DNA from: Bisporella sp. PMI_857
Lineage: Eukaryota > Ascomycota > Leotiomycetes > Helotiales > Helotiaceae
NCBI GenBank assembly: GCA_021307315.1
Contig: JAJSPD010000116.1
Span: 30,607-94,606 of the forward strand
Direction of reading: 5' to 3'
DNA: 64,000 nt
Program-made: the position numbers and the translations under genes
Shown here: piece by piece, positions 55,139 through 64,000 of the stretch
Position numbering within the stretch: the stretch's first letter is position 1
Layout of the letters: the number at the start of each line of letters is the position of its first letter
The notes under the pieces: model-generated
The model's input: the letters and a program-made list of their open reading frames with translations, nothing else
Told to the model about the DNA's origin: nothing
Database searches by the model: none

Positions 55139-55424
55139 TCAACCCTGTTACGCGTCGAAGGGTAGAATCGATCAACGCACTTCTTCCGCTTGATCCATTA
55201 GTACCAACCAATCTGATGTAAGAGCCTCTTTCGCCAACTCAACGTCGTTAAAATTCTAATTGTGTAGCATCAAGGGGGCGACGATGAATGGGATCCAATT
55301 CCAGGGAGCCAGAAACCAGACCAACCTCACAATTTTTCGATGGCGCTTATGGCAGAGAAACAACGGTTCTGAAACCGTATCATTGATCCATATATCCGCC
55401 GCCTGGTTTGCACTGGCAAAGATA

Positions 55425-56801
55425 CAGTACTAGTCATTAAGTTTCCGGCAAGGATCATATCACCCCGCACCCTACATAATCCTATAATTACATATAGTTG
55501 AATTACTATTAAATTTGTTTGTAGAATCATGTACAAATTGGGTTATATTAAAGCTTAAAGTCTTCTCTATTCAAATAACTAGTAAAAATCAAGATTGGAT
55601 TTATTGTATCTCTAATATTTCGTATGCCACCCATCGGCCGCGATACAAGCCTCGATTCGACTCGGCATGCTTTGATACAATTTATCAAACACTTCTTTAT
55701 CTATTGTATCCCACGCAGCTTGCAAACAAGACTCTAAACGTTGGCGATCATCTTCTGACTCTCCTTTGCAAGTTGCGACTTCAGGAAACATTTCTACAAC
55801 ACGTTTTTTCAACTCCCACCAAATATGCTCGATCGGGTTAAGGTCTGGAGAGTAAGGTGGCCATGGAGTAACTGTAACGTTGTTGTATATAAACCAATCT
55901 CTAACAGTATAAGCTGTATGTATCCGCGCGTTGTCCTGCATAAATATATACCCGGGATCGTTGTTTTGATAGTGTGGGAGGAATTCGTTGTTAAGCACTT
56001 CGAGGTAAGAGTTCGCACTATACCCATGCTTCTTTGACTCAAAATCTCGATCCATTATGTAAAGGTTCGAACGGCCAAGGTCCCAAAAGCATCCCCAGAC
56101 CATAGCTCTCATTCCTTTGCCCGCAGTATATGTTTGAACCATTCGTCTTTCCCATTTTTGATCAGGAGTACGAAACACCCATTCGTTGGCCTTTCCGCGT
56201 CCTCGCTCTACAGAGCACTCGTCACTCCACATGAACATGCCCCATTCCTCCACGTTCCTATGTCTATTCTCTAAGCACCAAGCAAGTCGACGAGCTGCGT
56301 GAGCTTCTGTAAGTTCCGGACGGCGTTTTGCTCTCCAATTGGTGATATGGTGCTTCTTTAAAATCTTCTTAATAGTAGACTTCTTGATTGTAAAGTTAAG
56401 CTCTTTGATGACCTCTGCGTATGTGTGTTTAGGGAAAAGGCGTACATGTCGTACAAGGGCTCGTTCATCGCGTTCGGTATACTCTTTCGGCCGGCCAGCT
56501 CGTACTTTGTTTCTCCTTCGCAGCGTAAAGTGTCGGCTTGTATTGTACTGAACACGGTCCCGCGGGGCTGGTTTAGACCAATAGCAATTGCGGTAGGGCT
56601 AAAGCCCAAAATATGGCCCCCTATAATCTTTCCTCTTTCATAAGGACTCAATTCATAATTAGGAAGTCGATTCCCAGAAATAGCACCTAAAGGATGACGT
56701 TGAGGTGGCATGGTTGTATGGTTGTAAAGGAAGATAAAAAGCGTGTTCGCGTTCTCGCGTTTTAAAGTGGGGATTTGCCGGAAACTTATTGACCCTCACT
56801 G
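55425..56801 (-). mobile_element. 1.38-kb Tc1-type DNA transposon
   Basis: Inverted repeats of about 27 bp begin CAGT and share TAAGTTTCCGGCAA. A TA duplication flanks them (55423-55424 and 56802-56803). The repeats differ at several positions (CAGTACTAGTCA versus CAGTGAGGGTCA). One transposase gene lies inside on the minus strand. Confidence 0.82.
55612..56711 (-). pseudogene. Tc1-type transposase with one frameshift
   Basis: The start is MPPQRHPLGAISGNRLPNYE, leading into a helix-turn-helix (ERGKIIGGHILGFSPTAIA). A single-base shift near 56575 separates this from the rest, which then reads without a stop. It continues through RAGRPKEYTERDERALVRHV, LNFTIKKSTIKKILKKH and RAKRRPELTEAHAARRLA into the DD34E core: MFMWSDECSVERG, YIFMQDNARIHTAY and SPDLNPIEHIWWELKKRV. 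It ends at 55612 after ACIAADGWHTKY. Total length would be about 366 residues. The single lesion suggests a recently active copy. Confidence 0.85.
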
Positions 56802-57084
56802 TACCAATTCCATTCTTGAGGAACTCTTTGGCAGTTGCTGGCTTGCTGGCGTTGGCGCTTTACATAAACAAGAGAGACAAAACTACCTCTCCGCTGCAAA
56901 GAGTGCGTCCTGGGTCCAGGTGAAATTAGTATATGATATTGGTAGTCACGAGACGGGCCCATACCTGGTTCCGTGAGAGAAGCAACGGAGGAAGAGATCA
57001 AGGATGCGAAGCACTATTGGTCGGAGTGGCTGGCAATGGGGGACTGCCCTTCGTCGTTGGGCTTCTGTGGGGCAGAGGGGACGC

Positions 57085-57240
57085 AACCTGACATCTCCTC
57101 ACCGAGTACCAACTTGGTGATCGTTTCAGCTGCCAAGGGGTATGCTATGCTATGCAAAATCTCACATTGAACTATGAAATGCCACTTCGAACAAGGGTCA
57201 TTGCGGGGGCATCGTTGTCGAGCTTCGAACATGCTCTTAT
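57085..57240 (+). repeat. dispersed repeat, copy 2
   Basis: Matches 48780-48930 in reverse orientation, including CATCTCCTCACCGAGTACCA, CGTTTCAGCTGCCAAG and GAACAAGGGTCATTGC. Confidence 0.6.
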
Positions 57241-58025
57241 CGCGCGCTTCCTGGCATTATGTGGCTGTGACCCCGCTTCAACGGCTAAATCAGAACGCAA
57301 ATGAGACATTATGCTGCGGGCTATGTGTCAAGTCGAACGTACATGTGCCCACAACTTCCTGTTGACTTTTCGTAACTTGAGCTATACTACTTCATTCACA
57401 ACGCTACCGGTAATTCCCCGAATAGAGACCATTCATTTGGATATCTGCGATTATCACTTAAACTGATTGTCCTAGAAGTATTGTCGTTATAAGATGGTGA
57501 GATGCCTTTAATACAGCGAAGGGGCCTTCAGCCTTACCCTTGCTACTGGAGATATTTCGGTCGGGGAGGGATGTTGGATCGGGCGGAAATCGAGACTTTC
57601 GGGATTGTATTTCTCAAAGTGACATATGGAGCATATGAGGGGTTTGTAATTCTAGGCAAATGTGCTGAATGGTTTTCCCTCGTTGAATGCGTCTGAACGA
57701 ATTTTCATGTCTTGTATGGCATGAAATAACGACCTTACGCTTAAAACGCAAAATGAGGTAATAGAAAATGATATTTGATCAAATTGCAAATCGCAAATCA
57801 AAATAGGCACATAACAATAGAAAACAATTGCAAATCGCAAATCGCAATAAACTTAGCTTTCAATATCGACTTTGCGTTTTTGATCAAATAGTCGATTTTT
57901 GATTATTAATCATTTTGTATGACTTACATAAGTTTTACCCCGCTTTTTGTTGTTGTAATTTTTTTTTCTCATACAATTTGCATGGAATATTGCAATTGAT
58001 TCAAACTGTTGAGAACGTTGTAATT

Positions 58026-60135
58026 ATGCCACGCCAAAGGATCGATTTGGAGCTTTATAAAGACGAGATTATAGAGCTTTATTTCAATAATATTTCGATA
58101 AAAGAGATATCGCGACGTATCAAAACGGAGCGCAACTTAGAGGTTTCTATTGATCGAGTACGTCGCCAATTGAGAGAATGGGATATTCAAAAGCGTTATA
58201 TAACCAAAGATACCCCTATATTACGCCAAAGGATATTGTATTTGTTCAAAGACGTCGGCTTGTCAGATACCGAAATGATGATTGTATTGAAAAAGGAAGG
58301 GTTCGAAGTTGAGCGTCGAAAGCTCGTAATAATACGTAAGGAAATGAACCTTCGTCGACGCCTATTGAAAGAACAAATGGAGTTAGCAATAGGCAAATTG
58401 AAAGAGGTATTTGAAAAGGAAATCAATGGTAGTGGAGATCTCGCAACAGCCAGAAGCTTTGGAATAGGATTCCTTTATACTTATATCAACACCATTCACA
58501 ATCAAGCTAGTGATAATGACGACGAAGGCCACCAGCGCGTTCCATATCACCATATTCGTAAGGCTATTCACGCCGTCGATCCCGAAGGAGCTCAAAGGCG
58601 ATATAACGAGGTAAAGCGCGCGCGAGGTGATTTCGTCGTTCCTGGCCCTAACTTTGTATGGTCTATCGATGGGTATTGCAAATTGAGGTTCGCTGGAATC
58701 GAGATCTACGGTATGATCGACGCTTACGGGAGGTTCGTTACAGAGCTGTACTGTGGCATTAGTAACGACTGTGCCGTCAGCGTTCTTCGTCAGTATATCG
58801 ACTGCGTTACTGACCTAGGATATGGGCCTCTTCATATTCGCTCTGATCGAGGAGTTGAAACGCCTATGATTGCTGACGCTCATTATCAACTTCATAAAGC
58901 AACCGCAATAGAGGAAGGTAGAACGCCTTACGAGTTTTCAGACGTGTATTGGTTTGGAACTTCTACAGCGAACCAGAGAATAGAAGCTTGGTGGGCTCAG
59001 TTGGCAAAAGTAAGTGGTTTTATTGTAAAAGCGTGAGCTCGATTCTACAGCTGCGCAGTAGTTCTGCAGAGCCTGTTTCGTAAAATAGGCTGTAAAAAGC
59101 GTAGAATGTAAATCTAGTTCTGCGACCGCGCTGACCGGCGACGACGGCCGTTTGCGGCGTATGCCAGCCCCGTATCCTATTTATCAGTACTATATAGTTC
59201 CTCGACTTTCGATTGTTTTGAAAATACAGCGTTATTGGTGTTTTTTTATAATAAATAAAAGAAAAGAGACCTAAACTTACTGCTAACGACTTACTTAGGG
59301 ATCTTTAAACAAGTGGAAAATATACTTTCAACGCTTACGCGCCAAAGGCCAATATTCCAAGAGCTCTTTACCTGACGTAATCGCCATGCTTTGTATTTAT
59401 ATTCCTATTATTCGAGAAGAATTGAAAACCTTTGTGCATGTCTGGAATCGCCATAGAATACGCCCTCAGCCTAATAAGCTGTACTCGATTCCAGGAAAGC
59501 CGTGGATGCTTTTTCACCATCCAGGTGAAGGGATTCGCAATTTCAAACAGCCTTTTAGTCAGCAAAAGCTCTCTGAATTTAGAAAGCTCTATAAATGGAA
59601 TAAGGATGCCTATTTACCTTCCAAGACGCTGGAATGGTGCCATGGCGCTCTAGAAGAGGATGGGTACCAATTACCTCTCGATTCGAAACAGCTGAACTAT
59701 ACAGGCCAAGCTGTTCATTCGCTGGCTTATATTGATCTGCGGGCTTCTCTGATAGCTCATATCCACCACGGCAACTTAGAGGGCCTCGGCCTTCTTCCTA
59801 AACCAAAAGGCGCCTATAATTGGGAGCCTGCTTCGCAAGAGGTTGCAGTTGGGCTAGATCAAGCTTTTGAAGGTGATACAGATGAGGAAGGGATTGATTT
59901 TGCCAACGAAGGCCGAGATGATTACCTGCAAGCCGACGATTCATTTTATCCCTTAACTGACGAAGAAGAAGAGGAGGTTTCGACAGGTCATAATCGTGGT
60001 GATCGCCGCGCCTTTGTTTCAGGAGGAACAGCCTCGCCGGTTGAAAGCGACGCTGAGGATGATTTACTTAGCAATGTACGCCGCCGATGGTGTATTAGAA
60101 GAGCCGCTGCGCGCAAGGTTCCTTGTCGTACTTAA
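58026..60135 (+). CDS. rve-type (integrase-core) DDE transposase, 606 residues
   Basis: Two exons, 58026-59009 and 59299-60135, join in phase. The intron of 289 bp is long for this genome and has a GTAAGT donor, GCTAAC branch point and TTAG acceptor. The start is MPRQRIDLELYKDEIIEL. Residues 1-60 form a helix-turn-helix-like region (FNNISIKEISRRIKTERN); a basic helical segment follows. The catalytic core has D215 in FVWSIDGYCKLRFAGIE, D274 in LHIRSDRGVETPMIADAHYQ and E320 in GTSTANQRIEAWWAQL, a D-58-D-45-E spacing. WKIYFQRLRAKGQYSKSSLP and WNRHRIRPQPN follow, then an acidic tail. The wording fits a eukaryotic integrase-core transposase group (Pfam integrase core of the rva_4 type, possibly IS3EU- or Ginger-like); the exact superfamily is uncertain. 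No stop or frameshift was found, so it may be functional. Confidence 0.82.
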
Positions 60136-60458
60136 TTGAAACAAAAAGGTTCGATATAGCGTGGGCTACAAAAGTTGGTGTTTTGGTAAGAATCGATATT
60201 TGAAAAGAAAATCGAGTAAGCTGAGAAAAGCTTGGCGCGCTAGGTAGCGTTCTGGCCAATCAGAGTGCGTTATTTCAAATCGTAACGTGCCAAGCATACG
60301 GCTCTATAACCTTTTCGTAAGCCCTATCAAAACGCCTTAAAACAACATCTGATTTATCATTTTTACGGCGTATGAAAAGAACGCTTTTAAAATTTCCTAA
60401 ATACAATGGATTCCCTTCAATTATTGCAATTTCATTCTTTTCCCACTTCTTTGCCAGC

Positions 60459-62071
60459 ATGTCGAGCTTTCAGAACACTCAAAAATCGCAGATTTACGAG
60501 GTGTGGGAGGCAGCCTCGATATGTGAAGCTTTACCTTACCAACACCCTACAGACTTCGTTGTCAAACGGTGTGTAGGCTGTAACCTTTATAATCCTCTTC
60601 TTTATACTGCAATTGATGGGCTATCTGTTCCAGTACCTTCAAAAATGGCCTCAGACGCTTCTGGATCGAAGCTTGCGTCGAAATTCGGCCCTCCAGCTCA
60701 AATCAACTCTTCGGACGGCCGCCAGCGCGTTGTAGATGAAGGGATAAGGAAAACGAAAAAGATCGAGGCTGAGAAAGCTCGTAAAGCGTTATTTGAGAAT
60801 ACAGATGATGAAATTGAAGTGGTGGGTTCCGAAATGGAGACCAGTACATACAAGAAGAAAGGGAAGGAAATAGTGAAAAGGTCACATGGCGCTGAAGCTC
60901 GCATTCTAAGCATTAATAACACCAAGAAGCTCAGTATGTTTAAAGCTAAATATCAAGGTTTTTAGGTGCTAACTTTGCTTAGAGCCTCAGAACGTTGAGA
61001 AGTCGATTCTTTCTCTTTCGGTATCAGTTTGGTGTATCAACTACTACGAAACCACCTCCAAATTCGGTCGTGAAACTATCATCGAATATCACAATAAAAG
61101 CATGGTTCAGTATGGGCAAACACTCTCTGTTCATATCCACAATCGCTCTAAAATTAACGTGAACGACGATGGGCACGGATGGATCGAGTATGAGCTTATT
61201 ATACCACGCTTTGTCAAGTACTTGACTGGCTGTAATGTTGGAGATAATACTTCACTTGTACGCCTTATTGATGACGCTGATTCAATCGCTTTCGCAAAAT
61301 CGATCAACAAAAAGACGAAAGACGCTGTAGAGGTCGATATGAAAGGCTTTTGGGGTTGTATAAATTGCCGCGATTTCCTTTTTACGCAAGATAATTTCAA
61401 GCACCCAAAGTCAGTGGTTTTACTTCGGATTTTGAAGCTTACATTGCTGACTTTTATACAGAGGCAAAAACTACGTCGAGGTTATTATATTGCTGAAGTT
61501 CAAGGAATCCTCACCAGCGCAACCTCGTAAAAGGCGCTTTCTCAACAACGCGGCCGTCGTAGAGGATGAGGAGGAGGAAGCTGAAAGCTCAAGCTCTTCG
61601 GGCTCTAATTCAGAGACCAATCTAATTTTGGGTGGTACAGATGAATCTGACACTATCAACGACGAGGCGCTTGCTGGGCCGTCGAACAAACGCCAGCGCT
61701 TTGATCAAGAGGAGGAAGCTCATGATTGTAATTTCGATATCGTTAATCCAAAAGAGCCAGGTAATTTCCTTGGAGAAGGTGGATATAGCCCATGGAGCCA
61801 CCGAAAACCTCTACCGAAAGAGAAATCACCCGGCTTGTTTGTTACTGACGAAGAAGCATCTATTACCGTCGAATACCCTCTCAAAACGTCTGATCAAGGC
61901 TTGGATTACTGTTCTACCTCTTCTTCGGCGCTCTCTGATATTGAGAGCGATCACGAGGTTCCTTCTCCACCGCAAGCTATTCAAGCACCTGCAATAGTTC
62001 CTAAAAAAGTCAGCAAACAGTTTACTTACTCGAGAAAAAGGAACCTTAGAAGAAGTGCTAAACAGGCCTAA
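60459..62071 (+). CDS. second gene of the transposon, unknown function, 503 residues
   Basis: Three exons, 60459-60933, 60983-61409 and 61462-62071, join in phase to 503 residues. Both introns are about 50 bp with GTATGT and GTCAGT donors and TGCTAAC/GCTGAC branch points. The start is MSSFQNTQKSQIYEVWEA; an upstream in-frame ATG at 60372 is possible. The N-terminal block has FVVKRCVGCNLYNPLLY, a candidate metal site. The middle (YYETTSKFGRETIIEYHNKS, YELIIPRFVKYLTGCNVGD, VEVDMKGFWGCINCRDFLF) looks like a folded domain with CINC. The last third is disordered and acidic with basic ends (PRKRRFL, SRKRNLRRSAKQA), suggesting a nuclear protein. It starts about 320 bp after the transposase on the same strand. 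No family recognised. Confidence 0.7.
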
Positions 62072-62949
62072 TTTCACAAGTTGTAAAGTCTTTTTTTCTT
62101 TCTTTTCTTTGTTATTGATTAGTTTAAGGATGGTTTATATAGTCTGTTTTTGGTTACTTTTGTACGGTATTCTATGGCAATATAGCTTTAAATACATCTT
62201 TATTTGCCCCTGAAATCATCTCAATTCTATGCTTTTTCAACCTCTTTAATACGTAAGTTGATTTCTATTTTTACAAGTTAAATAGTAGTAATTGCGATTT
62301 GCGATTTGCAATTTGATCAAATATCATTTTCTATTACCTCATTTTGCGTTTTAAGCGTATGGTAGTTATATCATGCGGTACTAAGTAATTCCACCAAGTT
62401 CGCGAATAGCTCTTCCGCGTTATCGTCAGCGGGAGTCAACTCAAGCGCAACAACCCTATTTTCACCCAATTCAAACATGTTGCGAACAAGGCACATTGTG
62501 AAGCCTGGAGTGACAATGATATCACCCGACATGGATATTTGTCCCGCATCTCGATGGATTTGGCGCTCCTTAAGATTGTGCATGTCGCCCAAGAATTTTG
62601 CCTCGACTTCCACCGTTTGAGAAAACAACGTCATTCTCATGCTAGATCCGATCTTTAATTTGTTTGATCCTGTGATTGGCGACATCTGGCGTGTTCTTTG
62701 AATGGGCATTCATTCTTCACGACCGCCGGCATATCGTACTCCACAATATCATTGTTTTACGCCTCCGCTTTGGTTGATGACACCAGGTCATCAGTACGAA
62801 GAACTATATTTAGTTCAAACGAAAGTATATGCGAAGGTCGGATATTGGCAAGGACGGCCCCCAGCATTCCGTCAAATAACCAAAGAACCTCGTTGATAGG
62901 TGGTGAGTCAATCTAGAAAATTCCCAAGCCCCAAACTCTCGAGAGCAAG

Positions 62950-63579
62950 TTGTACACCTTGATACGTCGAACACTCCCGTATATCGGCATTAAAATTTTG
63001 GGTCTGGGTATCGATTCGTTTCCGCGATTCAAGAGGTGGCCCAGTCACCTTCTAGATTTAATGCATAACATGCGAGACTCCTCAAAGCAAGAGTGGATTC
63101 GGAGTATCCTTCTAGATGTCTCACTATTAGGTGAGATCAAATCAGAGGAACGAAACCGTTCAGACGAGCTGGAGCTCCAACATGTGTCTCTCCATGAAGT
63201 GATCCCATATATACGGATCACAGAAGAAGGTTCTAAGCCACGGAAGCGGTTTCAAGCGCGCACAAGCCACCGTCGTGGCTGGGAACGTCGTAGGCAATTC
63301 TATCGCCAGGAGAAGCTAATTGAAACGGTTCAACGAAAAAGGTCCTTGGAGCTACGACGCAGCTTCTCCGATGAAGTACAACATGCCATGGGAATCTTGC
63401 ATGTTCAATCCCTGTTACTGCAGACGCTAGCAAGAGAGGAAAATAGAGCGAGGGGCTTGGGCAAAGCAAATTCTGAGTTGCTCCCGGTTGACGAAATGAT
63501 TCCCCGGCAGGCTATCTTACCAGATTCAACCGACCTACTACGTGATGTAGGATCTGCTGTCGCAACGCTATGGATGTAG
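62950..63579 (+). CDS. hypothetical protein, 209 residues
   Basis: A single frame beginning MYTLIRRTLPYIGIKILGLG and ending VGSAVATLWM. It is leucine- and arginine-rich with a long basic helical region (RRGWERRRQFYRQEKLIETV) and an amphipathic helix (MGILHVQSLLLQTLAREENR). Composition is plausible for a coiled-coil protein, but no homologue or domain was recognised and the start may lie in an upstream exon. Confidence 0.4.
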   Translation: MYTLIRRTLPYIGIKILGLGIDSFPRFKRWPSHLLDLMHNMRDSSKQEWIRSILLDVSLLGEIKSEERNRSDELELQHVSLHEVIPYIRITEEGSKPRKRFQARTSHRRGWERRRQFYRQEKLIETVQRKRSLELRRSFSDEVQHAMGILHVQSLLLQTLAREENRARGLGKANSELLPVDEMIPRQAILPDSTDLLRDVGSAVATLWM

Positions 63580-64000
63580 TAACAGAAAACTGATGACCGG
63601 GGGGTTGGAATGGAGTTAAAATAGCTCAGTGGGTGAGGTCACGCAGATCTTTTGATTTTTTGTTGAAAATAGATAAGTTAGGCACTCTGTACAGCACAGT
63701 ACCAAGAGCATTTTATAAGTACATGAATAAGTTACGAAGCCTAGTATGGATTCATGTTTTATATTATCCAGAAAGTTGGGCGTACTATCTTTAGGATCAA
63801 AGGATTAATAACTTAACAAGCTCGGTCAGACAGGGAAAGGCAATCCTACGAGGGTGGTGTCAAGGTTACTCATGACTCTACCTGATTGCCCATATCTCCG
63901 ACTAAATATCAGGGTGATGGGTGATGGTGCTGGTCAAGCCGTAGGAGATGGAGTAGTGACAGCTTAGTTGCTGCTGCTGATCTTCCTCCCCCACTCGTTT
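63580..64000. other. no gene seen
   Basis: No open frame or motif of note up to the window end. Confidence 0.4.

Larger units (their letters stand above)
57715..62380 (+). mobile_element. 4.67-kb two-gene DNA transposon with rve-type DDE transposase
   Basis: Inverted terminal sequence of about 85 bp starts TATGGCATGA (left) and TACCGCATGA (right, read inward) and is then almost identical through CGCTTAAAACGCAAAATGAGG and GATCAAATTGCAAATCGC. The flanks are CTTG at 57711-57714 and CTAA at 62381-62384, a possibly decayed 4-bp duplication. Inside are two intact genes on the plus strand, a transposase and a protein of unknown function. The termini match those of the non-autonomous elements at 30501-31970 and 30864-31559, which this element could mobilise (inference). 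Confidence 0.85.
57614..62709 (-). pseudogene. hypothetical host gene split by the 4.7-kb transposon
   Basis: The right part starts at ATG 62709 (MPIQRTRQMSPITGSNKLK) and reads VEVEAKFLGDMHNLKERQ, CLVRNMFELGENRVVALEL and NAEELFANLVEL up to the insertion at about 62381. On the left side, from 57710 down to TGA 57614, a frame encodes RHENSFRRIQRGKTIQHIC and a short tail. Leaving out the element and one copy of the 4-bp target joins the two in one frame, so one gene of about 147 residues is likely. Function unknown. Confidence 0.4.

Overview
The window looks like a transposon-rich, gene-poor stretch of a filamentous ascomycete genome, probably a Leotiomycete-type fungus (the class is inference from gene style). 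Genes carry short 45-70 bp introns with GTAAGT-like donors and CTAAC/CTGAC branch points. Gene families are typically fungal: a fungal-specific transcription factor domain, Gti1/Pac2 (WOPR), BCS1-like AAA, DUF7025-type AAA, DUF3505, DUF3716-like and fructosamine-kinase. Transposons are Tc1, pogo, MULE, Copia and Tad-type. All gene models were built by eye from open frames and splice signals.

Layout. 1-4.1 kb: decayed remnants (a rhodopsin-domain membrane protein, a gene fragment abutting a CTAATCA/TGATTAG repeat tract). 4.1-10 kb: a complete 5.85-kb Mutator-like element (MULE) with TIRs and a 9-bp target duplication. It carries a broken transposase gene on + and a small Zn-finger-like gene on -, both split by many introns that share a palindromic AGCATATGCT-type core; a 194-bp solo LTR sits in the transposase. 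10-13 kb: an intact six-exon ankyrin gene. 13.2-15.4 kb (-): an intact nine-exon gene joining a histidine phosphatase to a fructosamine-3-kinase-like domain in one frame. 15.4-25.2 kb: LTR relics, acidic and hypothetical ORFs, a BCS1-like pseudogene, a C2H2 zinc-finger gene, a DUF3505 pseudogene and an AAA ATPase gene inactivated by stops and a frameshift. 25.2-27.5 kb: Tad-type LINE tail and a truncated Tc1-like transposase. 29.4-32.2 kb: a hypothetical gene, then a host gene split by two nested non-autonomous elements with minisatellite arms. 34.3-38 kb: a young Copia element with identical LTRs but no reverse transcriptase. 40.2-46.2 kb: two transcription-factor genes; the second is split by a solo LTR that itself holds an intact pogo element. 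47.6-54.4 kb: small hypothetical genes, a DUF3716-like gene and a decayed WOPR-family gene. 54.9-57 kb: another solo LTR and a Tc1 element. 57.7-62.4 kb: a complete two-gene transposon with an rve-type DDE transposase, inserted in a host gene; it is the likely autonomous relative of the elements at 30.5-32 kb.

The two strongest points are the homogeneous intron set inside the MULE and the phosphatase-kinase fusion gene. The rve-type transposon family, with an unknown second gene and minisatellite-bearing derivatives, comes next.
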